This document shows positions 1 to 48,537 of a DNA stretch of 64,000 nt, one piece after another. Source of the DNA: Heterocephalus glaber (Eukaryota > Chordata > Mammalia > Rodentia > Bathyergidae); NCBI RefSeq assembly GCF_000247695.1, contig NW_004624849.1, forward strand, positions 2,327,772 through 2,391,771. Direction: 5' to 3'. Each line of letters begins with the position of its first letter. Within the stretch, counting starts at the first letter, position 1. The notes beneath the pieces are model-generated. The model was given only the letters and a program-made list of their open reading frames with translations, had not been told where the DNA came from and ran no database searches. The position numbers and the translations under genes are program-made.

Positions 1-1020
1 CATTGTTGAAGTTTGGCCAACCTGCCCCAACGAAGCTGGTCTTCACAAAATAATTGCGGGATCGGAATATCTTCAATCCCCAGAGAGCAAAAGGCCCTCA
101 CGGAAAAACAGGAACACCTAGTCATCGTGAAGGGTCATACTATTTATTTAGCAAATACTTCAATGTAAAAAAGTTACTCCTTTCCTGACATGAAATCGAC
201 TGATCACATTCAGTGAAGACAAAAAGGAAAAAGTGGCTGACATGATCAGTATATGCAGCCTTTACAAAGTCTCCCTGGGAAGGCCAGCATGTGGTCTCAG
301 CTGGGCCTGGGAGAGGAGAGGCCTTGAGGATAGATGGGTGGGCTCCATTCCAGGAAGCAGCCACAGACCGCAGCTCCCCCAGCAGAGTGAAATGGTCAGC
401 AAGCAGGGCCCAGAGTGGCAGAGCACCCAGGGTAAGAGCCAGCCTGCACCTGGGCATACAGGGTCCTGGCCATTTCACCCTCTGCCAAAAGGAGCAAAGT
501 GACACCAGTAGGATGGGCAGGTGCACAGCAGAACCACAGATTCAGCAGCATCTCAGCCAATGTGAGCAGACTCAGACACGTGGGAAGACTACAGGCACCA
601 GGGCTCAGAGCCAGCCCAAGGGTCCAGTGCACTCCTGCCTGCAGGGAATGACAGCCCCTGAGCCACCCACTGATATCAGCTCCCCTGAGGGGGGACCCCC
701 AGGGGTACAAAGCTATGGCTGTGAGGGGCCTGGGTGGCCAGTTACTGGGTCCCAGGAGCCTCTTACACTGACCTCATGTGGACACAGGAGGCTCTGGGAG
801 AGAGGTGGCCTCAGAGTGTGAGAATCAGCTCAAAGCCAGCAGAAAAAAGGAGCTTCTACTTAGGTCTAAATGGAACAATCACACGTTTTGTTTGAAGCCA
901 TGTTGGCATTTGCTGTTTATCGATGGAGAGGTAAATGAAGCATAGGAACATGTGTGGGGAGGATGAGGGAGTGCAGCCTGTACCTAAGGTGGGGGGAGGA
1001 ATAAACCTTCATGATTTCGC

Positions 1021-1279
1021 CTCCAAGTCCCCAGGTGTTAAATTCGCTCACAGCAGACCCAGAGAGCTGTGGAGTAAGGAGGGGCCTGAGAGAAGCCTGA
1101 GGATGAGTTTGTGCACATAAACTTCCATCGGACCTGGCCAGCCAGGAGGATGACAGCATCTCTGAGCTCACAAAACAGTCAGGTGGGGAGTGAGGATCTG
1201 AGTCCCACATCTCACAGGGTCATACCCACTGGGGACGCCGTGGCGGGGGGGATGTCCTCAAGGATATTTGGAAGAAGCC
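1021..1279. repeat. Diverged duplicate, copy A
   Basis: This copy shares many colinear blocks with 2787-3021: CCAGGTGTT, CAGACCCAGAGAGCTG-like, GAAGCCTG/GAGCCTG, GATGAGTTTG, GTGAGGATC, CCCACATCTCACAGGGTCA and ATTTGGAAGAA. The homology resumes at 1443 (CATTTAGAG) after a SINE. The family is not recognised. Confidence 0.8.
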
Positions 1280-1442
1280 AAAACATTTTGTTTTGTTTTT
1301 CTGAGACAGTCTTGCTTATGTACTTCAGGCTGGCCTTGAACTCACTACATAGCCCAGGCTGGCCTCAAACTCACTGTGATCCTCCTGCCTCAGCCTCCCT
1401 AGTGCTAGGGTTACAGGTATGTACCACCATGCCGAGTTTACT
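1280..1442 (-). mobile_element. B1-like SINE with target-site duplication
   Basis: Reverse-oriented 7SL-type SINE: GAGACAGTCTTGC, then an internally duplicated AGGCTGGCCT block, then CTCCTGCCTCAGCCTCC and ACCACCATGCC. It is flanked by GGAAGAAGCC at 1270-1279 and 1443-1452. Confidence 0.85.
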
Positions 1443-2640
1443 GGAAGAAGCCTCATTTAGAGGGTAAGGACCATCTGTACATAGGTCTGGGGACAGCATG
1501 AGCTCTTGGCTGGGTGGGCAGAAGAAGGCAGATGGGGAGGCTGAAGCAGTGCTGCTGTGACCAGAGCCACACTCCCTTCCCTCTGGGCGGGGCAAGGTCA
1601 ATAGTAAGAGGAAACCAGGATGATGCAGGAGCAGGAGATGGAAGCTGGAATGGGCAGAGGAGCCAGGAATGATGGGTAGGCCCCTAGGCAGGCAGTCAGA
1701 AAGACTACAGCAGGTGGGGAGACTTGGAGAGGAGCCTGGAGCCCAGCCAGGAGGGTGGCATCTGAAGTAGAGGAGCCCTTCCAAGCTGGGGAGGGGCAGG
1801 AAGCAAGGAAGAGGCAGGATCCAGTGCCCCAAGATGCCAGAGGTTGACAGAGTACAAGGGGTCATAACCACCATCAACCTTCTCCAGAAGGGCTTTCTTT
1901 GAAGACCAAGGAGAGTGCTCAGGGTCAGCCTGGGCTATCTTGTGGCTCTGTGTAAAGTCACAGGCTGCCACAGAGCAGGACATATTGAAGGAAGCCCCAT
2001 GTGTCCTGGGCACTACAACTTCTTTGGGACGGTCAAGTACCTGTCACCAGAAGGAGTAGGCCACATTGTCCATGTACTCTGTCTTCCTGCCCTCCCCTGC
2101 AAGGAGCGTCTGCCTTCTGTGGCCGATGGCCCTGCCAGACAGCTGAACATGAGCCAAACCATAAAACACATGGCCTTTCTCCTCTGGCCTGAGCAGACAT
2201 CAGCAGGAGCAGCCAGAACTCAGGACTCAAAGCTAGAATCCCTCAAACAGCAGCTGCACAGGGGCCCAGGTGCAAGCAATGGGCAGCAGGTGGGTGTTGC
2301 CCGAAACTTCCTCTCTCCTCTTGGCAGAAGACAAGTAAGTGGGAGGGACAGGAGCACAGGGAGTGGGGACAGTGGAGACACTTAGCAGACACTGGAGAGG
2401 AAGCCTTAGTGAAGGCCATGCAGCAGCCGCAGGGCAAGCTCTTGCTATTTACAGGCCTTAGAGCAGGAGGAGGTCAGGTGCTCAGGGCTAGAGACTGCAC
2501 ATTGCAAGAATAAACCCTCTAGGCCAGATGCAGCAAGGGTCCTATTCTGGAGGGAAAGCCCTCCCAGGGGGCTCCAGCAATCAGGTGGTGCTGCCTGCTG
2601 GAAGCCAGGCCTTTTCTCTCAGAACCCAGCCTCTCCCCGC

Positions 2641-2766
2641 ATTTTTTTCTGAGACAGGATCTCACCAAGTCACTACATTTCCCAGGCTGGGCTCAAACTT
2701 GCAATCCTCCTGCCTCAGCCTCCCAGAGTGCTGGGATTACAGGTGTGTGCCACCATGCCTGGCTAA
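2641..2766 (-). mobile_element. B1-like SINE
   Basis: Reverse-oriented: GAGACAGGATCTCACC, CCTGCCTCAGCCTCCC, GCTGGGATTACAGGTGTG, CCACCATGCCTGGC. Confidence 0.85.
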
Positions 2767-2786
2767 GGATCTCAACCCTCCCTCCC

Positions 2787-3021
2787 TGCAGTTCCCAGGT
2801 GTTGTGTTCACTCACAGCTGACCCAGAGAGCTGGGGAGTGAAGAGAAGAGCCTGCAGATGAGTTTGCACACACTGCTCAGTGGACACAGGACAGCAGCAG
2901 GAAGACCCTGTTTCTGAGCCCATGGATGTGGGAAGTGAGGATCAAGCCCCACATCTCACAGGGTCACACCCCTGTGACCCAGGGCGTTCCCAGGGACATT
3001 TGGAAGAAACCAAATTTAGAA
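2787..3021. repeat. Diverged duplicate, copy B
   Basis: This is the partner of 1021-1279 in the same orientation, about 1.75 kb away. It ends GGAAGAAACCAAATTTAGA without the SINE that interrupts copy A, so it shows the empty site. Confidence 0.8.
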
Positions 3022-3450
3022 TGGCTGAAAGTACCACTTCTCTGTCAAACCGACCGCAGGCAGAGTCACCTGTGGCACGTCCATTAGGCTTTTTGCATCT
3101 GGAGTCCACTTGAGAATGGAGCTGGGTATAAACCTAAGCTGAGAGGCTTAGGAACTGGCTCCTCTCTCAAAGATGCAGGAGACAGAGTGGAGCAGAGAGT
3201 GGACCCGCTTGTCCTTAAGGTGGAATAGTAAGACCTCTATGTCTACTGGTCAGAACAAATGGGCCACCTGCCCACACTAGAGCCACCTAAAGTGAACCTG
3301 CCCTGGAGACAGAGAAAGTGACAGTGCCACCATCTTCCTCCCCAACTTCTAATAGGGCTCCTGGGGCAGATCCAGGGCAGTGAGTGGGTCAATGATGGGC
3401 ATCATGCTGTGAGGACCGAGCTTCACAGGGAGGGGCCAGCGAGAGGATCA

Positions 3451-40486
<37,036 letters not shown>

Positions 40487-40825
40487 CCTAGTTAAAGGCT
40501 CACCTGGGAAAAGAAGGCGGGAGGGTGAAGGATAGGTTGGATGCTGAGGGACTGGACTTCCCAGGAATATGGGGGAGGGAACGGGGGTATGGAGGAGTCT
40601 CCTCTCCCAGGCCATGCTCTTCCCACTCCCCTGTGCAACAAACAGATGCTCCATATCCCTGCCAAAGGGGTGTAATGATATTTCTGTGCACTTGTAATTC
40701 ACCAATGGCATATCATCATATCATATTCAGAACAACCAGGTGAGGCAGGCTTGGTAAGCCTGACTTCTTACTCCACATCACTAAAAAGTAAATGCTGCTG
40801 ATTACCAGTTTAGTTTTTTTCCCCT

Positions 40826-40907
40826 TGTAGTATTGGGGATAGAACCTAGGCCCTCACATATGCTAACTAGCCAAGCGCTCTACCCTGGAGCTACACCCCA
40901 GCTCTCT
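40826..40907 (-). mobile_element. ID SINE, reverse
   Basis: GTAGTATTGGGGATAGAACC, AGCGCTCTACCCTGGAGCTA. Confidence 0.8.
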
Positions 40908-41993
40908 GCACATTTTTCCCCATACTTCATGTTGCCTTAGTGAAAGAGCTACTCCCACTTATCACTGGCAAGGTCCTAAGGGCTCTGGGGTTCTACCACA
41001 GAGACGATTGTGGGGCTCCAATGCCAGGACTGACACAGTGGCTGTGTCACTGGAGGTTGCCACTGGAGGTCTCCAAGGAGGCTCATTTTCCCAGGCTTCC
41101 CTTTATCAGACAGATGTGGCCCCTGAGTGGAAAACCTCTCACTCAATGAACCTGTGACAAGAAGCTGGCACAGCCTAAGCTACTTCACTTGAGGCGGCTG
41201 TTCTGCTCTTATCACTCCTCAGGAGGTCAGGTTGCCCCAATCTAGGGGTTGCTCACATTGTAACATCAAGGTAACCCAGAAGGCATGAAAAAGCAGAGAT
41301 CCAGGGACGTGACAGCTGGCTACACTCTGCTCCTCGTGGAAGCCCAAAGCCCGTCCACCAGGGATCCCCTGAAAGGACAGGCTTGCTCATGATGAAAGTT
41401 TCCTTCTTTTGGCTACCTTGCCCTGCCAGCCTCAGCCCATGCACACATGTCCCCATCAACCAACTTATTCCTATGCAGAATGGGAGAAAGAAAAACATGG
41501 CATGGCAGGCCAGCACTATGTTGCCCTTAGCACTAACCCTTAGTGGCCTTCGTTTCCTCAGGAATGTCTAAACAGTTCTTAATGAACAAAGCAGGATAGA
41601 GTCAAAGGAGGGTTTGTGAAAAGTGAACTGTCTACCCTTTTGACGTGGGTCATGCTGTCAGAGGCACCCATTGCCCAAACTTAGTCTGGATCAGAGGCTA
41701 GGGCTTGCAGTACCCCTCCTGCACCCATCTGTACATCCACCAAGTCAGGACAAATGGGGTAAAGCATGGCGCATGCTGGCTGCTCCTCAGTGGGCTGAGC
41801 AGAGTGTGGAAAGGGGGCTGAGGTGGACAGTTGAAACTCTGCTCACAGGCATGCACAGCACCAGAAGAGGTGCCCCAAGGTGAACCTGGCAGCAAATGCA
41901 GGGTCAACTGGATGAATAAGGAGAGACTGTTGGCAGCGAGGTGAGGGTACTGGTCCAGGCACACAGTTCAAAGGCTGGAGCTAGAGTGCAGGC

Positions 41994-42123
41994 AGAGGGG
42001 AAGGGGAGGAGAGGGGAGGGGAGGAAAGGAGAGGAAGGAAGGAAAGGAAAGGAAAGGAGGGAGGGAGGAAGAAGGGAAGGAGGGAAGAGGGAAAGAAGGA
42101 AGGAAGGAAGGAAGGAAGGAAGG
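41994..42123. repeat. 130-base uninterrupted purine tract
   Basis: Only A and G on the plus strand, built of GGGGA, GGAAA and GGAA units and running into GGCA units (to about 42153). It could form triplex DNA; that is inference. Confidence 0.95.
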
Positions 42124-42245
42124 CAGGCAGGCAGGAAGGCAGGCAGGCAGGCAGAGGCAGATCCAAGAAGTGTCTTGGAGAACATATTAGACTGAGCTTC
42201 AACTTGGGTTGGGGTCAGGCAAAGAGATTAATATCTAAAAGTATG

Positions 42246-42440
42246 CCTGGTATGGTGGGGCATGCCTATAATCCCAGCAGTCTGAGAGGCTGAGGCAAGA
42301 GGATCATACCTTTGAGCCCAGCCTGAGCAATTTAGCAACTTATCTGGTCTCAAAATAAAAAGTAAAGATGGGCTGGGGATATAGCTTATAGTTCAGTGGG
42401 AAGGCCCTAGGTTCAGTCCCTAATACCCTCACCCCCACGA
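42246..42440 (+). mobile_element. B1-dID-like composite SINE
   Basis: GGTATGGTGGGGCATGCCTA, GAGGCTGAGGCAAGAGGATC, then GGGCTGGGGATATAGC and CCCTAGGTTCAGTCCC. Confidence 0.82.
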
Positions 42441-44809
42441 TCCATAAATACACTAGAAGTGAGTGGTCAGGTGGCTGGGAAAATCAGGGGTGAGCTACAC
42501 AGTCAAAGAGAACCCATAGGAGGAAAGGAGCTGGAAAACAAGGGTGGGTTCTGTTTTTAAAAGATCTTTGCTTGAAAGAACCCCCTGACACTGCATTTAC
42601 CTAACTGGTGATTTATTTCACTTAATAAGCTCTAAAAAATGTATTCTATTATTCCTCTTGACTTCCATTATAATTTTAAATTTTTTATGACTCTTTATTT
42701 TCATGGATTGTTCAACAGAGATATATTCTACTTAGATAAACGGTCAGCAAATACTTCCTGTCAAGGGCCAGACAGAAAATATCATAGGTTCCACAGCCTG
42801 TTTTCTAGTGACCCCTCTGTTCCCCAAGTGCCATACTCACTGCCCCTTCAGGGCTGGAGATCAGAAGGATTCATAGGAAGCTGAATGAATTATAGGGGCC
42901 AGTGCAGAAATTAAATCATCCTTAAATACAGGCTATCATTCACTACACGGAATAAATAAACTGCTTGCATCTCAAAGGCCAGTATTTTTCTTTGAGAGAA
43001 AAGCGTGGACTACACAGGAGGAAGTCTCTAAGCAGGAGGGCTCACCCCTGCCCCAGCCCTGGGAGGACAGATGCCCTTAGGTTTCCTGGACCTACTTCCA
43101 CACTTGCTCCAGCTGGTCTAGGTCAGCTGCCCAGTGCTAATGTTTTGGAACCTACCTGCCATGTTAAGAAAGATAAGCCTTGTTCTGGAGCATCCCTGAG
43201 GTCAGCTTGCAGAAGGAAGGAAGCAAAATCCAGAAAGGAGAGGTCCCCAGAGAGCAAACAGAAGTGACTCTTCTTCCACGCTTTAGGACAAACAAGGATG
43301 GCTGGCGCCTGAGCCTGAAAGCCGGGGGTGTAGGGGGATGGTTTGCTGCTTGCTGATATACTACAGGAGCCCCTGGGCCTGGCAACATGAGGCCCTTGTA
43401 CTTGTTCCCTGTGGGCACCACATGGGCACCTCACAGGCACCTCAATGAGCTCACAACAATCCTTTGAGCCAGGTATCTTTGTCATCATCATCATCACCAC
43501 AGATATTATGATATCTGGGAATCTGGGAAGTCATTTACCCAAGGTCATGAAGCCAGTAGGAGGCAGGCCCCAAATGCGAAGCCCGTGTCCTGAACAGCAG
43601 TGACACTAAGCTGTCCCTCATGGCCTACTGTTTCACACTGGACCATGAAGCAACCTTCAACTTTCTGCCTAAGACATTAGGGCCTGTGACTAGGATGTGG
43701 AAGAAACACAGAAGTTGTCACATCCCTCAACCTTTCGGTTCTTCATCCCCAAAATGTCACTGTATAACCCCTGAGCTCCCTTCTTACCCTGCTATTTTAT
43801 CCTATATGAGCCCCTGCAGCCTGTGTCCTCAGCTCAGGAGCCTAGGAGGCCAGGGATGGGATAGCAGGAGGTCTCCACCTCAGGCTGGGGTGAGGGGCAG
43901 GGGACCCTAGCATCCAACCAAGGGTCTGCACTTTGGGCACAGCCTCCTTCCTTAGCACAGGCTCCTGCTGCCCTCCTTCTGGAAGCCACGGGCAGGATGG
44001 AAGAATGGACAAAAGACAGAGCCAACTGACAGGTGGTACAACCGCACATTTCAGGCCTGAGACTCATGCAAAGATGGTGCCCTGAAATACCTAAATAAGC
44101 ATGGCCCTGAGGAAGCACCCGGCCTGAGCCAGACATGTCATCACGCCACAGACGCCTATAATCTCAGCAAGACACACAGACAGGAAAATAAACACACCAA
44201 AGCAGTGTTCCTCACTCACTTTCCCATTTCCTACTTTGCTTACCTTTCCCAGTCTCTGTCTCTGCCTCTCTGCCTCTGTGACTCTCTCCCTGTTTTTCTC
44301 TCTCTCTGATTCCCTACCTTTCTCCTAACTGTCCAAGCAGTGGCTCAGAGGCAGTGGTGTGGGAGATAAGGAAGAAATTTTAGGAGAGGCATACAAATTG
44401 GGTTAAACCTGGAAAATAAAATAGGCCATTTTTAAGGAACCCTTGGAAAAGGATGGTCTCTTGATGAGAAAATGAGGACCAGAGGGTCCTGGATTCTGTC
44501 TTTGGATTTGGTCCTGGATTTCTGTCTCTATTTTATAGAGGAACTGAGGCCTCAGTAGGGGAAAGGCTTGCTAAGCCGGCTTTAGGCTCACAGGTCCTCA
44601 GCCCCCTGCAAGCCTTGCTGGCTTCAGGGCAGGGGGAGAGAGAAGGGTCCGTAGGTTGAGAGCAAGGGACACAAAGAGGAGAATGCACTGGTGACAGGAT
44701 AAGGGGTGATGACCAGGAGGCAAGGGGCAGGAGAGGCACCTGCATGTATAAACCTTGGAACCAAGTCACAGCTGCTATTACTCTGAATCTTTTTAAACTT
44801 TCTATGGTT

Positions 44810-45215
44810 GAAGTAAAACTCATGTTGCATAAAGCGAACCATTTTAAAGTGAACCACTGAGTGACATTTAATAATACATAATGTTACTCAACCATCACCT
44901 CTAATTCCAAAACTTTTTTATTGCCCCCCAAAGAAACTCTGTATCCACAAAGCAGCCCCCTCCCTATTTCCTGCAACCCCTCAGCTCTTCTCTGGCTCTG
45001 GAGGTGCCTCTGTGGAACACTTCATATGAATGATTCATATTCACACAGGACCTGGTGAATAAATGGGTCGCTGATGTCTTTCAGGGAGCATCATGTCCAG
45101 ATTCACCCAGGTGACAAATAGGTCACTGGTTCAAGACTTGAGTGGGATTCCACTACATGGATTTACCACATCCCTTTCTCCATGATCTGTTATTCACTGA
45201 TCACACCTGTAGTCA
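44810..45215. mobile_element. Ancient L1M-like relic
   Basis: AACCATTTTAAAGTGAACCA, ACTCAACCATCACC, AACTCTGTATCCACAAAG, CTGGCTCTGGAGGTGCCTC and GCATCATGTCCAGATTCACC follow the order seen in old L1M elements as I recall them. Confidence 0.6.
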
Positions 45216-46239
45216 ACAGGGAACATGATAACCTGCAGCTTTTTATTATGACTCTTTTCTGAGAATGGTGGAAGGTAGATGGAGGGAGCAGGTGTGAGCA
45301 TGGAGAGGTGGACTGGTGGGGAGGAGATGGGTAGAGTGCCAGCCAATCTTCAGCTCCTTCTGTGTGGTGCAGGGCCGTCTCCAGGGCCCTCCAGACCCAC
45401 AGAGGCACAGGGGTTTGCAGGTGAGACCTTGGGTCCCCTCTGCTCTCAAAGAACAGGGTCTTCCTAGGCTGGAGGATGCGCAAACCTCTGTCCAGTGGAA
45501 CTCATGTTTCCTGCACAGCTGCCTGATTATCTCAGGCCATCCCTGAGGTGTCTGGCTGGATCCATATCCATGATGAGGGAACCCTAGGCTCCTGGTCCAC
45601 GCAGAGGTGGCCTCTGAGCACCCCTGGGGGCCCTGTTTGCCATCTGGAATGCCTGCCAGTTCCTGAGCACCTTCCCATGACAGCATATCTAGGCTCACCA
45701 AAAACCTGTGCAGTAGGCAAATGGGAATAAAACAGGTACCTTGCCCAAGGCCACCTGGGACTTGACTTTGATCCTTCCTGCACTGCCACCCCGGGGACAG
45801 GTTCCCACAGTTCTGATGCTTTGCCCCTTCCACCCCACAGCTTTGCCACAAAAGCCAATTGGCTGCTGGGGTGGGGTGGGGTGTATGCAGAGGGGTGGTG
45901 GAGTGGGCTTCTACAGGATGTCTGCATAGAGTGCCCTCCAACAGAGACTCAGTCCTCTGGGGCCATACGCTTCCTCTGGTTCAGGGCGTTTCTTGCTCGA
46001 AGGAGATGAAGACACCACGGCCTCCTGCCACCTGTCCCCATCCTTCTATTTCTTCCCACTTTCTCATTCATGGCAAAACAATTTGGAAGTGAGTAATTTA
46101 GGTTCTAGAGCGCTCCTTAGGTACAGGAGGGGCTGCTCGACATCTTTTTGCCAGTTGAATTATTAATAGGATGGGTTAATCCGAACCCTGAGGAGCCATT
46201 GGCAGTTAAGGGCTTCAGAGAGGCTCTGTGATGCAACAA

Positions 46240-46360
46240 CCCCAGGAGAAAAAAAATCATTGCTCCCACTTTACACATGAGAAAACTGAGGCTCAGCGAG
46301 GTTTAGTAACCCCTGTAGAGTCACACAGCTAGTAAGAGCGAGCTGGGTTTGAGCTGATCT
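46240..46360 (-). mobile_element. MIR SINE, reverse
   Basis: ACATGAGAAAACTGAGGCTC, AGTCACACAGCTAGTAAGAG. Confidence 0.85.
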
Positions 46361-46514
46361 TTCAACGTTAAAACCCATCTCTAAGCTCCTGTGTCACAAG
46401 GAGGTCTTTCCAACGTTCACAATCTTTGTAGCGGGGGGGAGATGTAGGTCCTGACTTGGTGCGGGCTGCAGTTAAAAGTCAAGGGCTGGAGTTAAGAGTC
46501 AAGGGCTGGTCTTC

Positions 46515-46700
46515 CGACCGGACTCAATTTTACCTGGAGCCCCAGGCCGCTTTCTAGGTCTAATTACCTCAGTCGGCGGCGCCAAGGAGTTTCCGGGCCG
46601 CGCCCAGGCCGCGGTAGGGGGCGCCAGACACCCGCCGGGCCACCCGGACAGACGACCAGACCCGGGCGTCAGTAACTCAGCGGAATCGCTGCCCGCGGTT
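46515..46700. promoter_or_regulatory. Small CpG island in intron 0 with CTCF-like site
   Basis: About 22 CpG pairs in 186 bases, against almost none in the flanking kilobases. The plus strand at 46611-46624 reads GCGGTAGGGGGCGC, which fits the CTCF core CCDSYAGRKGGCGC in 13 of 14 positions. It is not the tau first exon and does not look like a SINE. It could be an insulator or an alternative promoter; neither is shown. Confidence 0.6.
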
Positions 46701-46894
46701 CTGGCCCAGATAGGAGGGTCCCCTTTACCTGCCTCGAGTTAGAAGCCTAAACTGGAATTAGCAGGGACAGCCCTGCTGCGTTGTGAATGCTGAAAGCACT
46801 GAAAAGGGCAACATTTATGGCATGTGAATTATATTTCCATAAAGTGTTTTTTGGTTTTGTTTTGAGATAAGGGGATTGAAAAAAACACCCTAAA

Positions 46895-47070
46895 TGAGGC
46901 TGGGCATGGTGGTGCATGTCTGTAATCCCAACACTCTGGGAGGCTAAGGCAGGAGGAGCTCAAGTTCAAGTCCACCCTGGGCAACTCAGACCCTGAAAAA
47001 GAGCTGGGACTGTATCAACTCAAAGGCCCTTTGTTCAACCCTCAGTACCACAAAAATAAATCTAAAACCA
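46895..47070 (+). mobile_element. B1-dID-like composite SINE
   Basis: GGCTGGGCATGGTGGTGCAT, TAATCCCAACACTCTGGGAG, then GAGCTGGGACTG and CAACCCTCAGTACC. Confidence 0.82.
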
Positions 47071-48302
47071 ACAAACCCTAAATGAGTATCTGGCAGAAAA
47101 CTGAAAATCGACTAGAGATAAACCTAGTAGCCTAAAATAACTTTAAAATAAACTTTGTTCTCAAAGGTAATTTTTGGCTTCTCATTCCATCTTTCCTTTG
47201 TTCCGGTCCCTTTGCTTGCCTCCCACCCTGCCCTAAATTTGCCAGACATTTAGGTGGGAACCAGCATTTCTCATGTGTCAAGCATTTCCAGGCTTTAGCT
47301 CAGTTAATTCCCACAACCGCCAATTAAGCTATTATGCTTATTTTGATGGTGCAGAAAGGTTGGGAAAATTGGTCGCATCACACAGTATCTGTATAATGGA
47401 GCTTGGTACCAGAAGCTGATCTATTACACTGATAACAGCTGTCTGATGACAGCTAGGGACTATAAGGACATTGGCTCAACTGAATGGATGCTCTGGTTTC
47501 CTCTGAGCACTGTAATGTCCATGTCCAACTCCTTCCCTGTAAGATAGGAAGGCTGTGCAGGGCAGAAAGCACCCTAGCCTCCCACTGAGCACTAGGTCTT
47601 GAGGAAATCCCTCTGAGAAGGACACAGGAAGTCACCTGCACTAGGACAAGGAAGAGGCTGGGGGCTGAAATACCCTCCTGAGGCGGAATCCTGGCTACTT
47701 GAATGCCACAGGTGCTTGCTAACAGCTGGTCCCCAACCTGGAGTATCTGAGGAGCCCCATAAGCTTTTGTCCCTTTCCCCTCTCCTGTTCCTCACAAGGA
47801 GTGCCCAGCATGGAGGAAGGCAAAGGGAGGTGCTCAGAAGGCCGGAGGGAAGTCAGTATGGTCAAATTCTAGGAGCTCATGGGCATATCACAGCACACTT
47901 TACCACAGAATGTTTTAGAATTGAATAATAGTAGAAGACCCAGACTTCAAGTGGAACTAGCAAATTAAATGGAGAGAAAATAAGGAGCACACACAGAGAA
48001 AAGACTTCCACAGGTGAGAAGACTCTAGAGTGATTTTGGGCTTGATCCAAGGAGAACCAGCAACCATGTATGAAAGCATGAATGAGGCTGATCTGGGGAG
48101 GTGGCAGTGCCACTCTGTGTACCCAGAGGGGTTGTGGCTGGTGTCAGCTGGCTGAGGTCCATCATCACAGAAAATTCAAAGGTTGAATCTGAGAGAAAGT
48201 TCTGGTTATAAGTTAAGGTTTCTTTTTTGCTGTTGTTGTTTAACTAAAAGGTTCTCTGTAACCAGCAGTGCAGTTGAATACTGTTTGCAAAAGCTGTTCT
48301 GC

Positions 48303-48537
48303 TCAGCGGGGCATAGTGATGCATGCCTGTGATTCCAGCACTTTAGAAGGCTGAGGCAGGAGGATCACAAGTTTGAGCCTAGCTTGAGCAACTTAGTAAT
48401 ATATAGCAAGACCTTGTCTCAAAAAAGGATTGAGGATATAGCTCAGTATTGGAAAAATGAATAAATAAATAAATAGGCTGGGGACATAGCTCAGTGCAAA
48501 GTCCCTGGGTTCCATTGCCAATACTGAAAAAAAAAAC
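48303..48537 (+). mobile_element. B1-dID-like SINE with two ID parts
   Basis: GGGGCATAGTGATGCATGCC, GGCTGAGGCAGGAGGATCAC, then GATTGAGGATATAGCTCAGT, an (AAAT)n stretch and a second GGCTGGGGACATAGCTCAGT. Confidence 0.82.

Noticed and set aside
140..526. 128-codon minus-strand frame, the same length as human saitohin
   Set aside because: The length match is chance: it lies in intron 10 rather than intron 9, and its residues do not resemble saitohin.
41904..42202. Open frames rich in repeated Lys/Arg/Glu or Leu/Pro/Ser at 41.9-42.2 kb
   Set aside because: These are translations of the purine tract in different frames, not genes.
46515..46700. Tau noncoding first exon
   Set aside because: The block is GC-rich, but the expected exon end (CTGTCGACTATCAG in human) is absent and no matching donor context was found.
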